Below, piece by piece: positions 36,099 to 42,765 of a stretch of DNA of 64,000 bases. The notes beneath the pieces are model-generated. The model did not search any database and was not told the DNA's origin. It saw nothing but the letters and a program-made list of their open reading frames with translations. The stretch covers positions 1 through 64,000 of the forward strand of contig NZ_BMRX01000020.1 of NCBI RefSeq assembly GCF_014648855.1, read 5' to 3'. Origin of the DNA: Streptomyces parvulus. GTDB taxonomy: Bacteria > Actinomycetota > Actinomycetes > Streptomycetales > Streptomycetaceae. The translations under genes and the position numbers were made by a program. Numbering within the stretch: position 1 is the first letter of the stretch; each line of letters opens with the position of its first letter.

Positions 36099-37280
36099 TC
36101 AGGCCGAGGGCGGCCGCCACTCGAACATCAGCAGCGTGGCGTCGTCCCGCAGCCGGTCCTCCTGCATCGCCAGGATCGAGTGGATCAGCCGGCGCAGCGA
36201 CTCTGGCGCCAGCTCGCCGCCCGCGGTGGCCCGGATGACGTAGTCGGCGAAGCGCTCCAGTCCCAGCAGCGTGGCCTCCCGGGTCCGCGCCTCCACGACA
36301 CCGTCGGTGTACATCAGCACCCGGTCCCCGGGCTCCAGCGAGATCTCATGGGTGCTGCGCGGGCCCGAGGTGAACTGCGCGGGGAGCCCCATGGGCGGAT
36401 CGGCCTCGCGCTCCATGGCGTCGATGACCAGCCGGTGGTCGCGGATCAGGATGGGCGCGGGATGACCGCAGTTGGTCCAGCGCAGCAGTCCCGTGGCCAG
36501 GTCGACCTGGCAGACGACCGCCGTGCAGAACTGGTCCGGCAGCCAGGCCGCCAGGGCCTCGTCCACGGCCGACACCAGCTCCGGCAGATCGGCGCCGGTG
36601 CGCCGGGCGTTGCGGCAGGCGGCGAGCGCGACGGCACTGGTCAGCCCGGAGGCGAGGTTGTGCCCCATCGCGTCCAGGACGGCCACGTGCAGCGTCGTCT
36701 CGGTGAGCGCGTGGTCGAAGGCGTCGCCGCCGATCTCGTATGCGGGCTCCAGCACGGCCGTCGACACCACCTGCGCGTTGCCGATGGTGCGCGGCGGCAG
36801 GAAGGCGCGGAGCATCTCGGCGGGCAGCCGCATCCGTTCGGTGCGGGTGCTGCGGACGTAGGAGTCCTCGTAGGCCCGCTTCGAGGTGATCATCATCGCG
36901 GTCAGCGAGGCGAGTGCCCGGCCGCGGGTGAGCGACGACGCGGTGAGCGCCGTCTCGTTCACGGCCAGCACGCCGAGCCGCTCCGCGCCGTCCAGCAGCG
37001 GGAACCAGGCGGTGACGCCCTCCGCCCCCGACTCCTCCACGCGCAGCGCCTGGGTGCGGTACGCCCATCCGGCGAGCGACCCGTCGACCGGCTGGGCCGA
37101 GGCCATCCCGGTCTGCGGGACCAGGTGCCGCTGCTGGATGTCGACGAGGTAGACCACGGTGTGCCGCAGGCCCAGCGCATGCGAGCAGCGGGCCACCGCC
37201 GTGGGCAGGTCCAGGGTGAGGTGGCCGGGATCGGCGAGGAACTCCTGGAGCGTCGTGTCGCCCGTCTCCGACGTGGACAC
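36099..37280 (-). CDS. GAF-PP2C (SpoIIE-type) serine/threonine phosphatase
   Basis: This 393-aa protein has an N-terminal GAF-like sensor (about residues 20-165; LGLRHTVVYLVDIQQRHLVP, GVLAVNETALTA) and a C-terminal PP2C SpoIIE domain (about 185-390) with EIGGDAFDHAL, VLDAMGHNLASGL, TNCGHPAPILI, LMYTDGVVEARTR and RDDATLLMF. Such phosphatases dephosphorylate anti-anti-sigma factors or produce other partner-switch outputs. The GTG start follows AGGAGCCGAG; the frame extends to 37376 but without domain support. It is simpler than the multi-domain regulator at 13150, lacking the kinase module. Confidence 0.92.
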   Translation of the reverse strand: MSTSETGDTTLQEFLADPGHLTLDLPTAVARCSHALGLRHTVVYLVDIQQRHLVPQTGMASAQPVDGSLAGWAYRTQALRVEESGAEGVTAWFPLLDGAERLGVLAVNETALTASSLTRGRALASLTAMMITSKRAYEDSYVRSTRTERMRLPAEMLRAFLPPRTIGNAQVVSTAVLEPAYEIGGDAFDHALTETTLHVAVLDAMGHNLASGLTSAVALAACRNARRTGADLPELVSAVDEALAAWLPDQFCTAVVCQVDLATGLLRWTNCGHPAPILIRDHRLVIDAMEREADPPMGLPAQFTSGPRSTHEISLEPGDRVLMYTDGVVEARTREATLLGLERFADYVIRATAGGELAPESLRRLIHSILAMQEDRLRDDATLLMFEWRPPSA

Positions 37281-37395
37281 CTCGGCTCCTCTCGTCGGCG
37301 GTCCCGCGGCGGCGGGGACCTGCGCAGCAGTCTGGCACCGGGTGACCGGCCCCGCCCGTCGGGCGCGGCGGGTCACCCGGGCCGCCGGCGCGCCG

Positions 37396-37770
37396 TCAGC
37401 AGTCCGGAACGCCGGCGATCTTCTCGCCGCCCCTGAGGTACAGGTTGTTGACCCAGGCGATGTCGCTGCCCGAGAACTCCTGCACGGCCGTCCACCAGCT
37501 GTTGCCGCCCACCGCCGGGTCGTTCACGTGCTCGCCCCGCTTCTGGCAGACGGCGTCCAGCCAGTAGGTGGAGCGGACGGCGAGGACGTTGGAGCTCCGG
37601 GTCGGCTCCTGGCGCAGGTTGACGCCGGTCGCCCAGATGTAGACGTCGGTCAGCGTCGGGTCACCGCCGCTCGGCGCCGCCGGCGCGGCCTGGGCGGCGG
37701 TGGCGAGCCCGCCCACCGCGAGCACGGCCGCGGCCAGCGCGGTGACGGAGTGACGTGTCAGTCGCTTCAT
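37396..37770 (-). CDS. small secreted protein with SH3-like domain
   Basis: This is a 124-aa precursor. The signal peptide is about residues 1-29 (KRLTRHSVTALAAAVLAVGG, ending AAQAAPA). The mature part is a bacterial SH3-like module: VNLRQEPTRSSNVLAV and WWTAVQEF. Two cysteines (AVCQKRG and the terminal DC) could form a disulfide. Such domains bind peptidoglycan peptides or proteins. It follows, by 50 bp, a paralogous gene (37821-38195) of the same length and layout and may be co-transcribed from the motif-bearing promoter at 38251-38299. RBS GGGGGAA. Confidence 0.85.
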   Translation of the reverse strand: MKRLTRHSVTALAAAVLAVGGLATAAQAAPAAPSGGDPTLTDVYIWATGVNLRQEPTRSSNVLAVRSTYWLDAVCQKRGEHVNDPAVGGNSWWTAVQEFSGSDIAWVNNLYLRGGEKIAGVPDC

Positions 37771-37820
37771 GTGTGGTTCCCCCATGTCGTGCGGATCGAG
37801 TGGCTCTCCCGGGGTCCGGG

Positions 37821-38195
37821 TCAGCAGGTCGCCGAGGCGGGCAGGTCCCCGTACGCGTCGCCATTGAGGTAGACGGCGCTGACGTAGCCCTCGAGGAGCT
37901 TGACCCAGACGTTGTTGGTGTAGCCGTTGTCGCTGATGGTCTCGCCGCGGGTCCAGCAGTAGGCGCCGCGGGGCTGACCGGCCGCGACCGAGCCGACCTT
38001 GTCGTAGGAACGGGCCGGTCCGGAGCGGACGTTGACGGTCTCGTACGGCTCGACGGCGTACGGCGCGGCCAGCATCCGCCCGGCCCCCCGGCCGGTGTCG
38101 GAGACCGCGGCGGCGGTCGTCGCCGTGAGCGGGCCGAGCAGCGCGAGCGCGCCCGCCCCGACGAGCGCGACCCTGGTGATCGGACGAACGGTCAT
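37821..38195 (-). CDS. small secreted protein with SH3-like domain (paralogue)
   Basis: This is a 124-aa precursor. The signal peptide is about residues 1-31 (RPITRVALVGAGALALLGPL, then TATTAAAV). The SH3-like core is VNVRSGPARSYDKVGSVAAG and WVKLLEGYVSAVYLNG. Two cysteines (AYCWTRGE and the C-terminal TC) mirror those of its neighbour at 37396. The ATG follows AGGGGGAA. Its upstream region carries a 24-bp inverted-repeat motif that recurs with identical -10 spacing in front of the secreted-protein gene at 45933. Confidence 0.85.
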   Translation of the reverse strand: MTVRPITRVALVGAGALALLGPLTATTAAAVSDTGRGAGRMLAAPYAVEPYETVNVRSGPARSYDKVGSVAAGQPRGAYCWTRGETISDNGYTNNVWVKLLEGYVSAVYLNGDAYGDLPASATC

Positions 38196-38508
38196 GTCGT
38201 GATTCCCCCTGTGCGATGTGCGGCCGGGCGGCGCCCGGCCCGCACTCAGCACTGTAGGGACGACCGGCCCGCAGGGGTCCCTGACAAGTCTCAGGGCGGC
38301 CGTCCGCCCCGGTGCGCCCGCGTCGACGCCACGTCACGCAACCACCGATGCAGGGCCGGTTGGCTGATCGTTTGCAGCCGTCCGGGTGGGACGGGCGCCC
38401 CGGGCGGCCGAAGCGCCCGTCACCCGAATGGCCCCCGCACGCTACTGGTCGGGCCCGAACCGGTGTCTCCTTGAGGGTGTCAGCGGCGTCCAGGCTGGGA
38501 GGCCGATC
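38196..38508. other. 313-bp divergent intergenic region
   Basis: It lies between the SH3-like gene (minus) and the CPDC small protein gene (plus). The left part holds the motif-plus--10 promoter at 38251-38299. In the remaining right part I see only the GGGAGG ribosome binding site of the next gene and no clear promoter hexamers. Confidence 0.55.
38251..38299 (-). promoter_or_regulatory. promoter with 24-bp shared inverted-repeat motif, copy A
   Basis: On the minus strand CCGCCCTGAGACTTGTCAGG with its flank occupies 38299-38276; the core is a perfect dyad CCCTGA-N6-TCAGGG. Exactly 19 nt further lies TACAGT (38256-38251) as -10. Copy B at 46006-46054 matches 21 of 24 bases with the same 19-nt spacing, which argues for a shared regulator. 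Confidence 0.65.
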
Positions 38509-38703
38509 ATGTACGAAATGTGCGTGGGCCCGGAGAAGGCGGGCGGAGCGTTGGTGTGGCACGTATTGGCCAAACAGGCCGCGGCCACCCTGTGCGGACA
38601 GCAGCTCCGCGAACGTATTGAGGCATCCGACGGTGAACGGGCGCGACACTGCCCGGACTGCATGGCTTCCTTCGAGAAGCTCATGGCGACCACACCGTGC
38701 TGA
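38509..38703 (+). CDS. small CPDC-motif protein (possible zinc-binding)
   Basis: This 64-aa protein starts MYEMCVGPEKAGGALVWHVL. A His in WHVLAKQAAATLC, the Cys of LCGQQL and a CPDC pair near the C-terminus form a pattern compatible with a single zinc site, as in many small Streptomyces proteins of unknown function. It has no signal peptide. It has a GGGAGG ribosome binding site and is followed by a strong terminator, so it is a monocistronic unit. Confidence 0.75.
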   Translation: MYEMCVGPEKAGGALVWHVLAKQAAATLCGQQLRERIEASDGERARHCPDCMASFEKLMATTPC

Positions 38704-38717
38704 CGGACCGTCCGCCG

Positions 38718-38756
38718 GCCGTCCGCCCCGTCGCTCCCCGCGGCGGGGCGGACGGC
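38718..38756 (+). terminator. strong terminator after the CPDC protein gene
   Basis: A 13-bp perfect inverted repeat (GCCGTCCGCCCCG with CGGGGCGGACGGC) and a 13-nt loop, 14 bp downstream of the stop codon. Confidence 0.8.
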
Positions 38757-39259
38757 GTTCGCGGACCGGGGCACGACCCCGACGATCACCCGGCCGGCGC
38801 AGCCTGACGACGGGTACCGGGGGAAGTCGCCGAGCATGCCCCGGGGCGCGACGTCCTCCCGCCTCCGGGGCGGTGGGACGCGCCGCGGCCGGGATCCCCG
38901 AGTCGGCCGCGGCGCATCCTCCGCCCACCGGGCCGTGGACCCCGGCGCTTCCGCCGGCGGTGGGTGTCGGCCACCGGAACATTTGGGTGTCGTCCCCGAT
39001 GGCTGCGCGGCCCCTCGCCGTGTGACCGTGGACCGACACCGCGCCCGGGGGACGTCGCGGGGACGCCGGGGAGTCCCGTCCAGCTCGTGCGCGGGCGTTG
39101 CCGCGCGGCCCGTTCCCGGTGTGCCGTCCGCGCCCCCTCGGCCGGGTCGGCAGGCGCCCCGTCAGGTTTCGGCAGCGGGGTCACCCCACCGGCGCCGACC
39201 GACGGTGCTCCGCCGGTCCGCCGGTCCGTCCACCCGACGACGTACGCCCCGCGGCCGAC

Positions 39260-39310
39260 GCACGACGGACGAACACGCACGACGGACGAACACGCACGAC
39301 AGACGAAGAC
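39260..39310 (+). repeat. 17-bp tandem repeat, three copies, in the antiporter leader
   Basis: GCACGACGGACGAACAC occurs twice exactly (39260-39276, 39277-39293) and once with two changes (39294-39310), followed by a decayed fourth copy. It ends about 80 nt before the antiporter start codon. Confidence 0.85.
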
Positions 39311-39392
39311 GCAGACAGATGAAGGAGAACCCGCATCCATCCCCGTCAAGTGAAGCCCTCCCCACGCTCCGCACGGCGGAAGGCGGTGACCC

Positions 39393-40706
39393 GTGGGACA
39401 CGCTGACACCCTGCTCGCCATGGGCGGCGCCTTCCTCGCCGCCGCGTTCCTCGCCCGCCTCGGCGGCAGGATCGGACTTCCGACGATTCCCCTGTTCATG
39501 CTCGCGGGCATCCTGCTCGGCCCGCACACCCCCGGCTTCGTCCTGGTGGAGGACGCGCACGACTTCGAGATGCTCTCCGCGCTCGGTCTGGTGCTGCTGC
39601 TCTTCTACCTGGGCCTGGAGTTCCACCTCGACGACCTCAAGAACGGCGGCCGGCGGCTCCTCGCCGCCGGTGGCATTTATCTCCTGCTCAACGTGGGAGC
39701 GGGCCTCGGCTTCGGATTCGCCCTCGGCTGGGGCCTGCGCGAGGCGCTGGTGCTCGCCGGGGTGCTCGGCATCTCGTCCTCCGCGATCGTCACCAAGATC
39801 CTCATCGACCTGGGCCGGATCGGCCGTCCCGAGACGCGGCTGATCCTCGGCGTCATCGTGGTGGAGGACATCTTCCTCGCGCTGTACCTGGCCGCCCTGC
39901 AACCCATCATCGCGGGCGCGGAGGGCTTCGCCGAGATCGCCCTCCAGGCAGGCAAGGCGTTCGGGTTCCTGCTGGTACTGGCCGCCGCGGCCCGCTACGG
40001 CACCCGGCTCGTGGGCCGCCTGATCGAGACCCGGGACAACGAACTCCTCGTCATCAGCTTCCTCGGCGCGGCGGTGCTCGTCGCGGGTGTCTCCGAGGTC
40101 CTCGGCGTGGCCGACGCCATCGGCGCCTTCATGGTCGGCCTGATCCTGGCGGGCACGCCCTCCGGGCCCCGGATACGCGAGCTGGTGCACCCGCTGCGGG
40201 ACGCCTTCGCGGCCATCTTCTTCTTCGCCTTCGGCCTCGCCATCGACCCCGGCGACATCGCCTCCGTCGCCGGTCCGGTCGCCGCGGCCGCGGTCCTGAC
40301 CGTCGTCATGAACATCGCCGCCGGACTGTGCGTCGCCCGGCTGTACGGCTACGGGGCGCAGCCCGCCGCGGAGATCGCCACCACCCTGGTCGCCCGCGGG
40401 GAGTTCGCGCTGATCCTCGCCGCGATGGCCGCGGGAGCCGGCCTCGACGAGCGGCTCGCGCCCTTCATCGCGGGGTACGTCCTCGTGCTCGCCGTCCTCG
40501 GCCCCATCGTCGCGGCGCGGGCACATCTGCTCGCCGGCGCGCTGCGCAAGGCCGCGGGGCTGCTGCCCGGCGGGAGGCCACCGGCGGCGGGGGACGCCAC
40601 CGGGACCGAGGACGCGGGCGGGCCCGGGTCCTCGGCGGTGCCCGCGGGTGCCGCGTCCCCGGCCTCCGCGCCGTCCGCCTCGGAGCACGCGGACGCCGAA
40701 CGCTAG
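39393..40706 (+). CDS. CPA2-family cation:proton antiporter (KefB-like)
   Basis: This is a 437-aa membrane protein with about 12-13 helices. Recognisable Na+/H+ exchanger elements are LPTIPLFMLAGILLGPHTPG, FYLGLEFHLDDL, LGISSSAIVTKILIDLGRIG, VVEDIFLALYLA (with the acidic pair of the CPA2 core), GVADAIGAFMVGLILAG and EIATTLVARGEFALIL. The C-terminal 60 residues are an Ala/Gly/Pro-rich tail in place of the TrkA-N/TrkA-C domains of KefB. Streptomyces relatives are often preceded by a TrkA-C regulatory gene; none is found here. The GTG start follows AAGGCGGTG. Role: K+ or Na+ export and pH control. Confidence 0.92.
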   Translation: MGHADTLLAMGGAFLAAAFLARLGGRIGLPTIPLFMLAGILLGPHTPGFVLVEDAHDFEMLSALGLVLLLFYLGLEFHLDDLKNGGRRLLAAGGIYLLLNVGAGLGFGFALGWGLREALVLAGVLGISSSAIVTKILIDLGRIGRPETRLILGVIVVEDIFLALYLAALQPIIAGAEGFAEIALQAGKAFGFLLVLAAAARYGTRLVGRLIETRDNELLVISFLGAAVLVAGVSEVLGVADAIGAFMVGLILAGTPSGPRIRELVHPLRDAFAAIFFFAFGLAIDPGDIASVAGPVAAAAVLTVVMNIAAGLCVARLYGYGAQPAAEIATTLVARGEFALILAAMAAGAGLDERLAPFIAGYVLVLAVLGPIVAARAHLLAGALRKAAGLLPGGRPPAAGDATGTEDAGGPGSSAVPAGAASPASAPSASEHADAER

Positions 40707-40865
40707 GCGGCCGCGGCGGGCGGGGGATGGCCGGAACCCGCGGCTGTGAACGCCGGTCGTCACCCGCCCGGCGCGGCACCCTTCCTCCCGGTGGGAGAAT
40801 CGGCCCCCGGGGCCGGTGTCCGACGGCGTGGTCGGACCCGTCCGGGACCGGAAGGAGCCGTCAGC

Positions 40866-41303
40866 ATGATCGAGTGGGTGCCCCTGGGCAGCGGTGCCAG
40901 ACCCGTCCCCCGGCCCGTCGCGGCACCCCTGGTCTGGGCGGGCGCCTTCGGCGGCGCGCTCGTCCTGGTGGCCCTCCTCAACGGCACGGTGGGCTCGGGC
41001 CGTCCGGGGCTCGCCCTGCTGCTGCTCTCCGTGCTGGCGGCGCTGCTCGGGCTCTGCGCCCGCTTCACGGCCGCCCCGGGCACGGCCGTCCTGTGCTGGC
41101 TGTCCCTCAACGGCTTCGCGATACCGCCGGCCGGCACCCTGACCTGGGCGGCCGGCCGGGACGCGGCGTGGCTGGCCTGCCTGCTGGGCGCCGCCCTGGT
41201 CGGCACGGCACTGGCCCGGGTGGTCCACGCCCGGGCCGCCTACCGCCGGCTCGGGACGGCGACGGGACCCGAGTCGCCGGAACCGGGTCCCGGCGACTTC
41301 TGA
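40866..41303 (+). CDS. DUF4118-like membrane protein
   Basis: This 145-aa protein has four hydrophobic helices (PLVWAGAFGGALVLVALL; LALLLLSVLAALLGLCARF; TAVLCWLSLNGFAIPPAG; AAWLACLLGAALVGTALA). The spacing and the FAIPPAGTLTW turn resemble the four-helix DUF4118 domain of KdpD sensor kinases, here without any kinase part. It starts with ATG after GGAAGGAG and lies 159 bp downstream of the antiporter, possibly functionally linked to cation homeostasis. Function is not established. Confidence 0.72.
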   Translation: MIEWVPLGSGARPVPRPVAAPLVWAGAFGGALVLVALLNGTVGSGRPGLALLLLSVLAALLGLCARFTAAPGTAVLCWLSLNGFAIPPAGTLTWAAGRDAAWLACLLGAALVGTALARVVHARAAYRRLGTATGPESPEPGPGDF

Positions 41304-41374
41304 CCTCCGGTCCGCGGGCCGCGGCCGGAGGGGGAGGGCCCGCCCCCCGTGGGGCTTGCGAACGGGCCCTCCCC
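41304..41374. terminator. two adjacent hairpins between convergent genes
   Basis: Hairpin 1: CCTCCGG (41304-41310) with CCGGAGG (41325-41331). Hairpin 2: GGGGAGGGCCCG (41331-41342) with CGGGCCCTCCCC (41363-41374), a 12-bp perfect stem. They lie between the DUF4118-like gene and the protease gene and can terminate both. Confidence 0.8.
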
Positions 41375-41387
41375 ACCTGCCCGGGGG

Positions 41388-42548
41388 TCAGGCCGTGTGC
41401 AGGGTCAGACCGTAGCGGTTGAGGATCTCGTTGATGGGCTGGAACCACGTCTCGCCGCCGCTGGAGCAGTTGCCCCAGCCGCCCGAGGTGACGCCCTGCG
41501 CCTGGTCACCGCTGATGAAGGAGCCGCCGGAGTCGCCGCCCTCGGCGCACACGCTGGTCTTGGTCATCTGGCGCACCGCGCCCTGGCTGTAGTTGACCGT
41601 CTCGTTCTTGGCGAGGACGGTGCCGCAGTGCCAGTGCGTGGTGGAGCCGGAGCGGCAGACGGAGGCGCCCACGGGCGCCTCGTTCGAGCCGCGCACCAGC
41701 TGGTCGGAGACGGTGCCCCAGCCGAGCACGACCGGCACGGTCCACCAGCCGCTGCCCACGCTGACCCAGGCGTAGTCGTTCTCGGGGAACGACGAACCCT
41801 GGAACGTGCCGATGTACGAGCGGTCCCAGCCGCTCACGCCCGCGCCCGTCCCGCCGCAGTGGCCGGCGGTGACGAAGCCGCCGTGCACCGAGAAGCCGAT
41901 GGAGCAGCGGACGTTGCCCGTGTAGTACGGGTCGCCGCCGACGGTGCCCGCCGCGAAGGTCTGCGGGGCGGAGGCCACCGTCCGCACCGTGACCGGGCCG
42001 GTCGCGCGGGCCTGCTTCACGAAGCGCCGGACATCGTTGTCAGCCTGCTGGGCGCGGACCACGTCGACGACCACGGTGTTCGCGGCCGTGTCCACCCGCC
42101 AACTGCTCACGCCGGTGGGCGCGTCGAGGCGGTCCACGCGGGCCTTGGTGGCGTCGAGGAGGTCGGCGCTGTGCTCGACGGTGCGCACCTGCGCGCCGGT
42201 GGCGCGGACCGCCGCGGTCGTCGACGGTGCCGCGTCCGAGGTGACGGCCACGGTCAGCCGGCCGGAACCGGCGTCGAACCAGGAGCCGCCGAAGGCCTTG
42301 CCGGCCGCCCGTCGCGCCTCGGGTGCGAGGTCGCCCGCCCGCCGCTCGGCGGCGAGCCGGTCCTCGGCCTCGGCCCGGGTGAGGCCGAAGTCGCGCTGCA
42401 TGGCGTCCAGGAGGCCGGCGGAGGCCGGCTGTCCGGCGGCGGGGGAGGGGGCGTCGGCCGCCGAGGCCGGCAGGGTGCCGACGGCGGTGAGGCTGCCGAG
42501 CACGAGGAGCCCGGCCAGGCCGATGTGCCTGAGTCTGCTGCGTCTCAC
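41388..42548 (-). CDS. secreted S1 family serine protease (alpha-lytic/streptogrisin type)
   Basis: This is a 386-aa pre-pro-enzyme. The signal peptide is about residues 1-32 (RLRHIGLAGLLVLGSLTAVG, then TLPASAAD). The alpha-lytic-type propeptide is about 45-190 (FGLTRAEAEDRLAAE, SSWRVDTAANTVVVDVV). The mature chymotrypsin-fold protease has His in GFVTAGHCGG, Asp in FPENDYAWVSV and Ser in AEGGDSGGSF, with disulfide pairs around His and Ser as in streptogrisins. The GTG start (VRRSRLRH) follows GAAGGGC. The upstream region holds a candidate promoter and a perfect LacI-type palindrome at 42600-42613. It degrades extracellular protein. Confidence 0.94.
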   Translation of the reverse strand: MRRSRLRHIGLAGLLVLGSLTAVGTLPASAADAPSPAAGQPASAGLLDAMQRDFGLTRAEAEDRLAAERRAGDLAPEARRAAGKAFGGSWFDAGSGRLTVAVTSDAAPSTTAAVRATGAQVRTVEHSADLLDATKARVDRLDAPTGVSSWRVDTAANTVVVDVVRAQQADNDVRRFVKQARATGPVTVRTVASAPQTFAAGTVGGDPYYTGNVRCSIGFSVHGGFVTAGHCGGTGAGVSGWDRSYIGTFQGSSFPENDYAWVSVGSGWWTVPVVLGWGTVSDQLVRGSNEAPVGASVCRSGSTTHWHCGTVLAKNETVNYSQGAVRQMTKTSVCAEGGDSGGSFISGDQAQGVTSGGWGNCSSGGETWFQPINEILNRYGLTLHTA

Positions 42549-42599
42549 GGGAGTTGCCCTTCGTCGTTCCAGCAAGGTGGGGGTGGAACAACCGCGTTC

Positions 42600-42613
42600 T
42601 GAGAGCGCTCTCA
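42600..42613. promoter_or_regulatory. perfect 14-bp LacI-type palindrome upstream of the protease gene
   Basis: TGAGAGCGCTCTCA differs from the CebR-type box by two symmetrical changes. It lies 52 nt upstream of the protease start codon, and about +8 to +21 relative to the promoter proposed at 42628-42656, where a repressor would block transcription. Confidence 0.65.
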
Positions 42614-42627
42614 TCGGGTCGCTTTCG

Positions 42628-42656
42628 AGCGTATCCAGCCCGCGTCATCAGGTCCA
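42628..42656 (-). promoter_or_regulatory. candidate protease promoter
   Basis: On the minus strand TGGACC (42656-42651) and TACGCT (42633-42628) are separated by 17 nt, a fair match to vegetative Streptomyces promoters, immediately upstream of the LacI-type palindrome. Confidence 0.45.
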
Positions 42657-42765
42657 TGCCAATGCAGGGTCTTTCCGTGAAGCCGTGAGAGTGCGTGTCC
42701 GCGAAGCCGTGCGCCGGCCGGCGTGCACGTCGCGCGGGGCGCGGTGCCCGCCGGCCGGCGGTGGT

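Larger units (their letters stand above)
38704..39392. other. 689-bp intergenic region upstream of the CPA2 antiporter
   Basis: It begins with the terminator at 38718-38756 and ends with 17-bp tandem repeats at 39260-39310 just before the antiporter. Open frames crossing it (for example 38964-39353 plus, 38786-39529 minus) are Arg/Pro/Gly-rich without family resemblance or RBS, so I call no gene. A long leader or a small RNA is possible but not shown. Confidence 0.55.

Noticed and set aside
39260..39327. Short direct repeats considered as a CRISPR array
   Set aside because: Units are 17 bp and directly adjacent without spacers, and there are no cas genes; they are simple tandem repeats.
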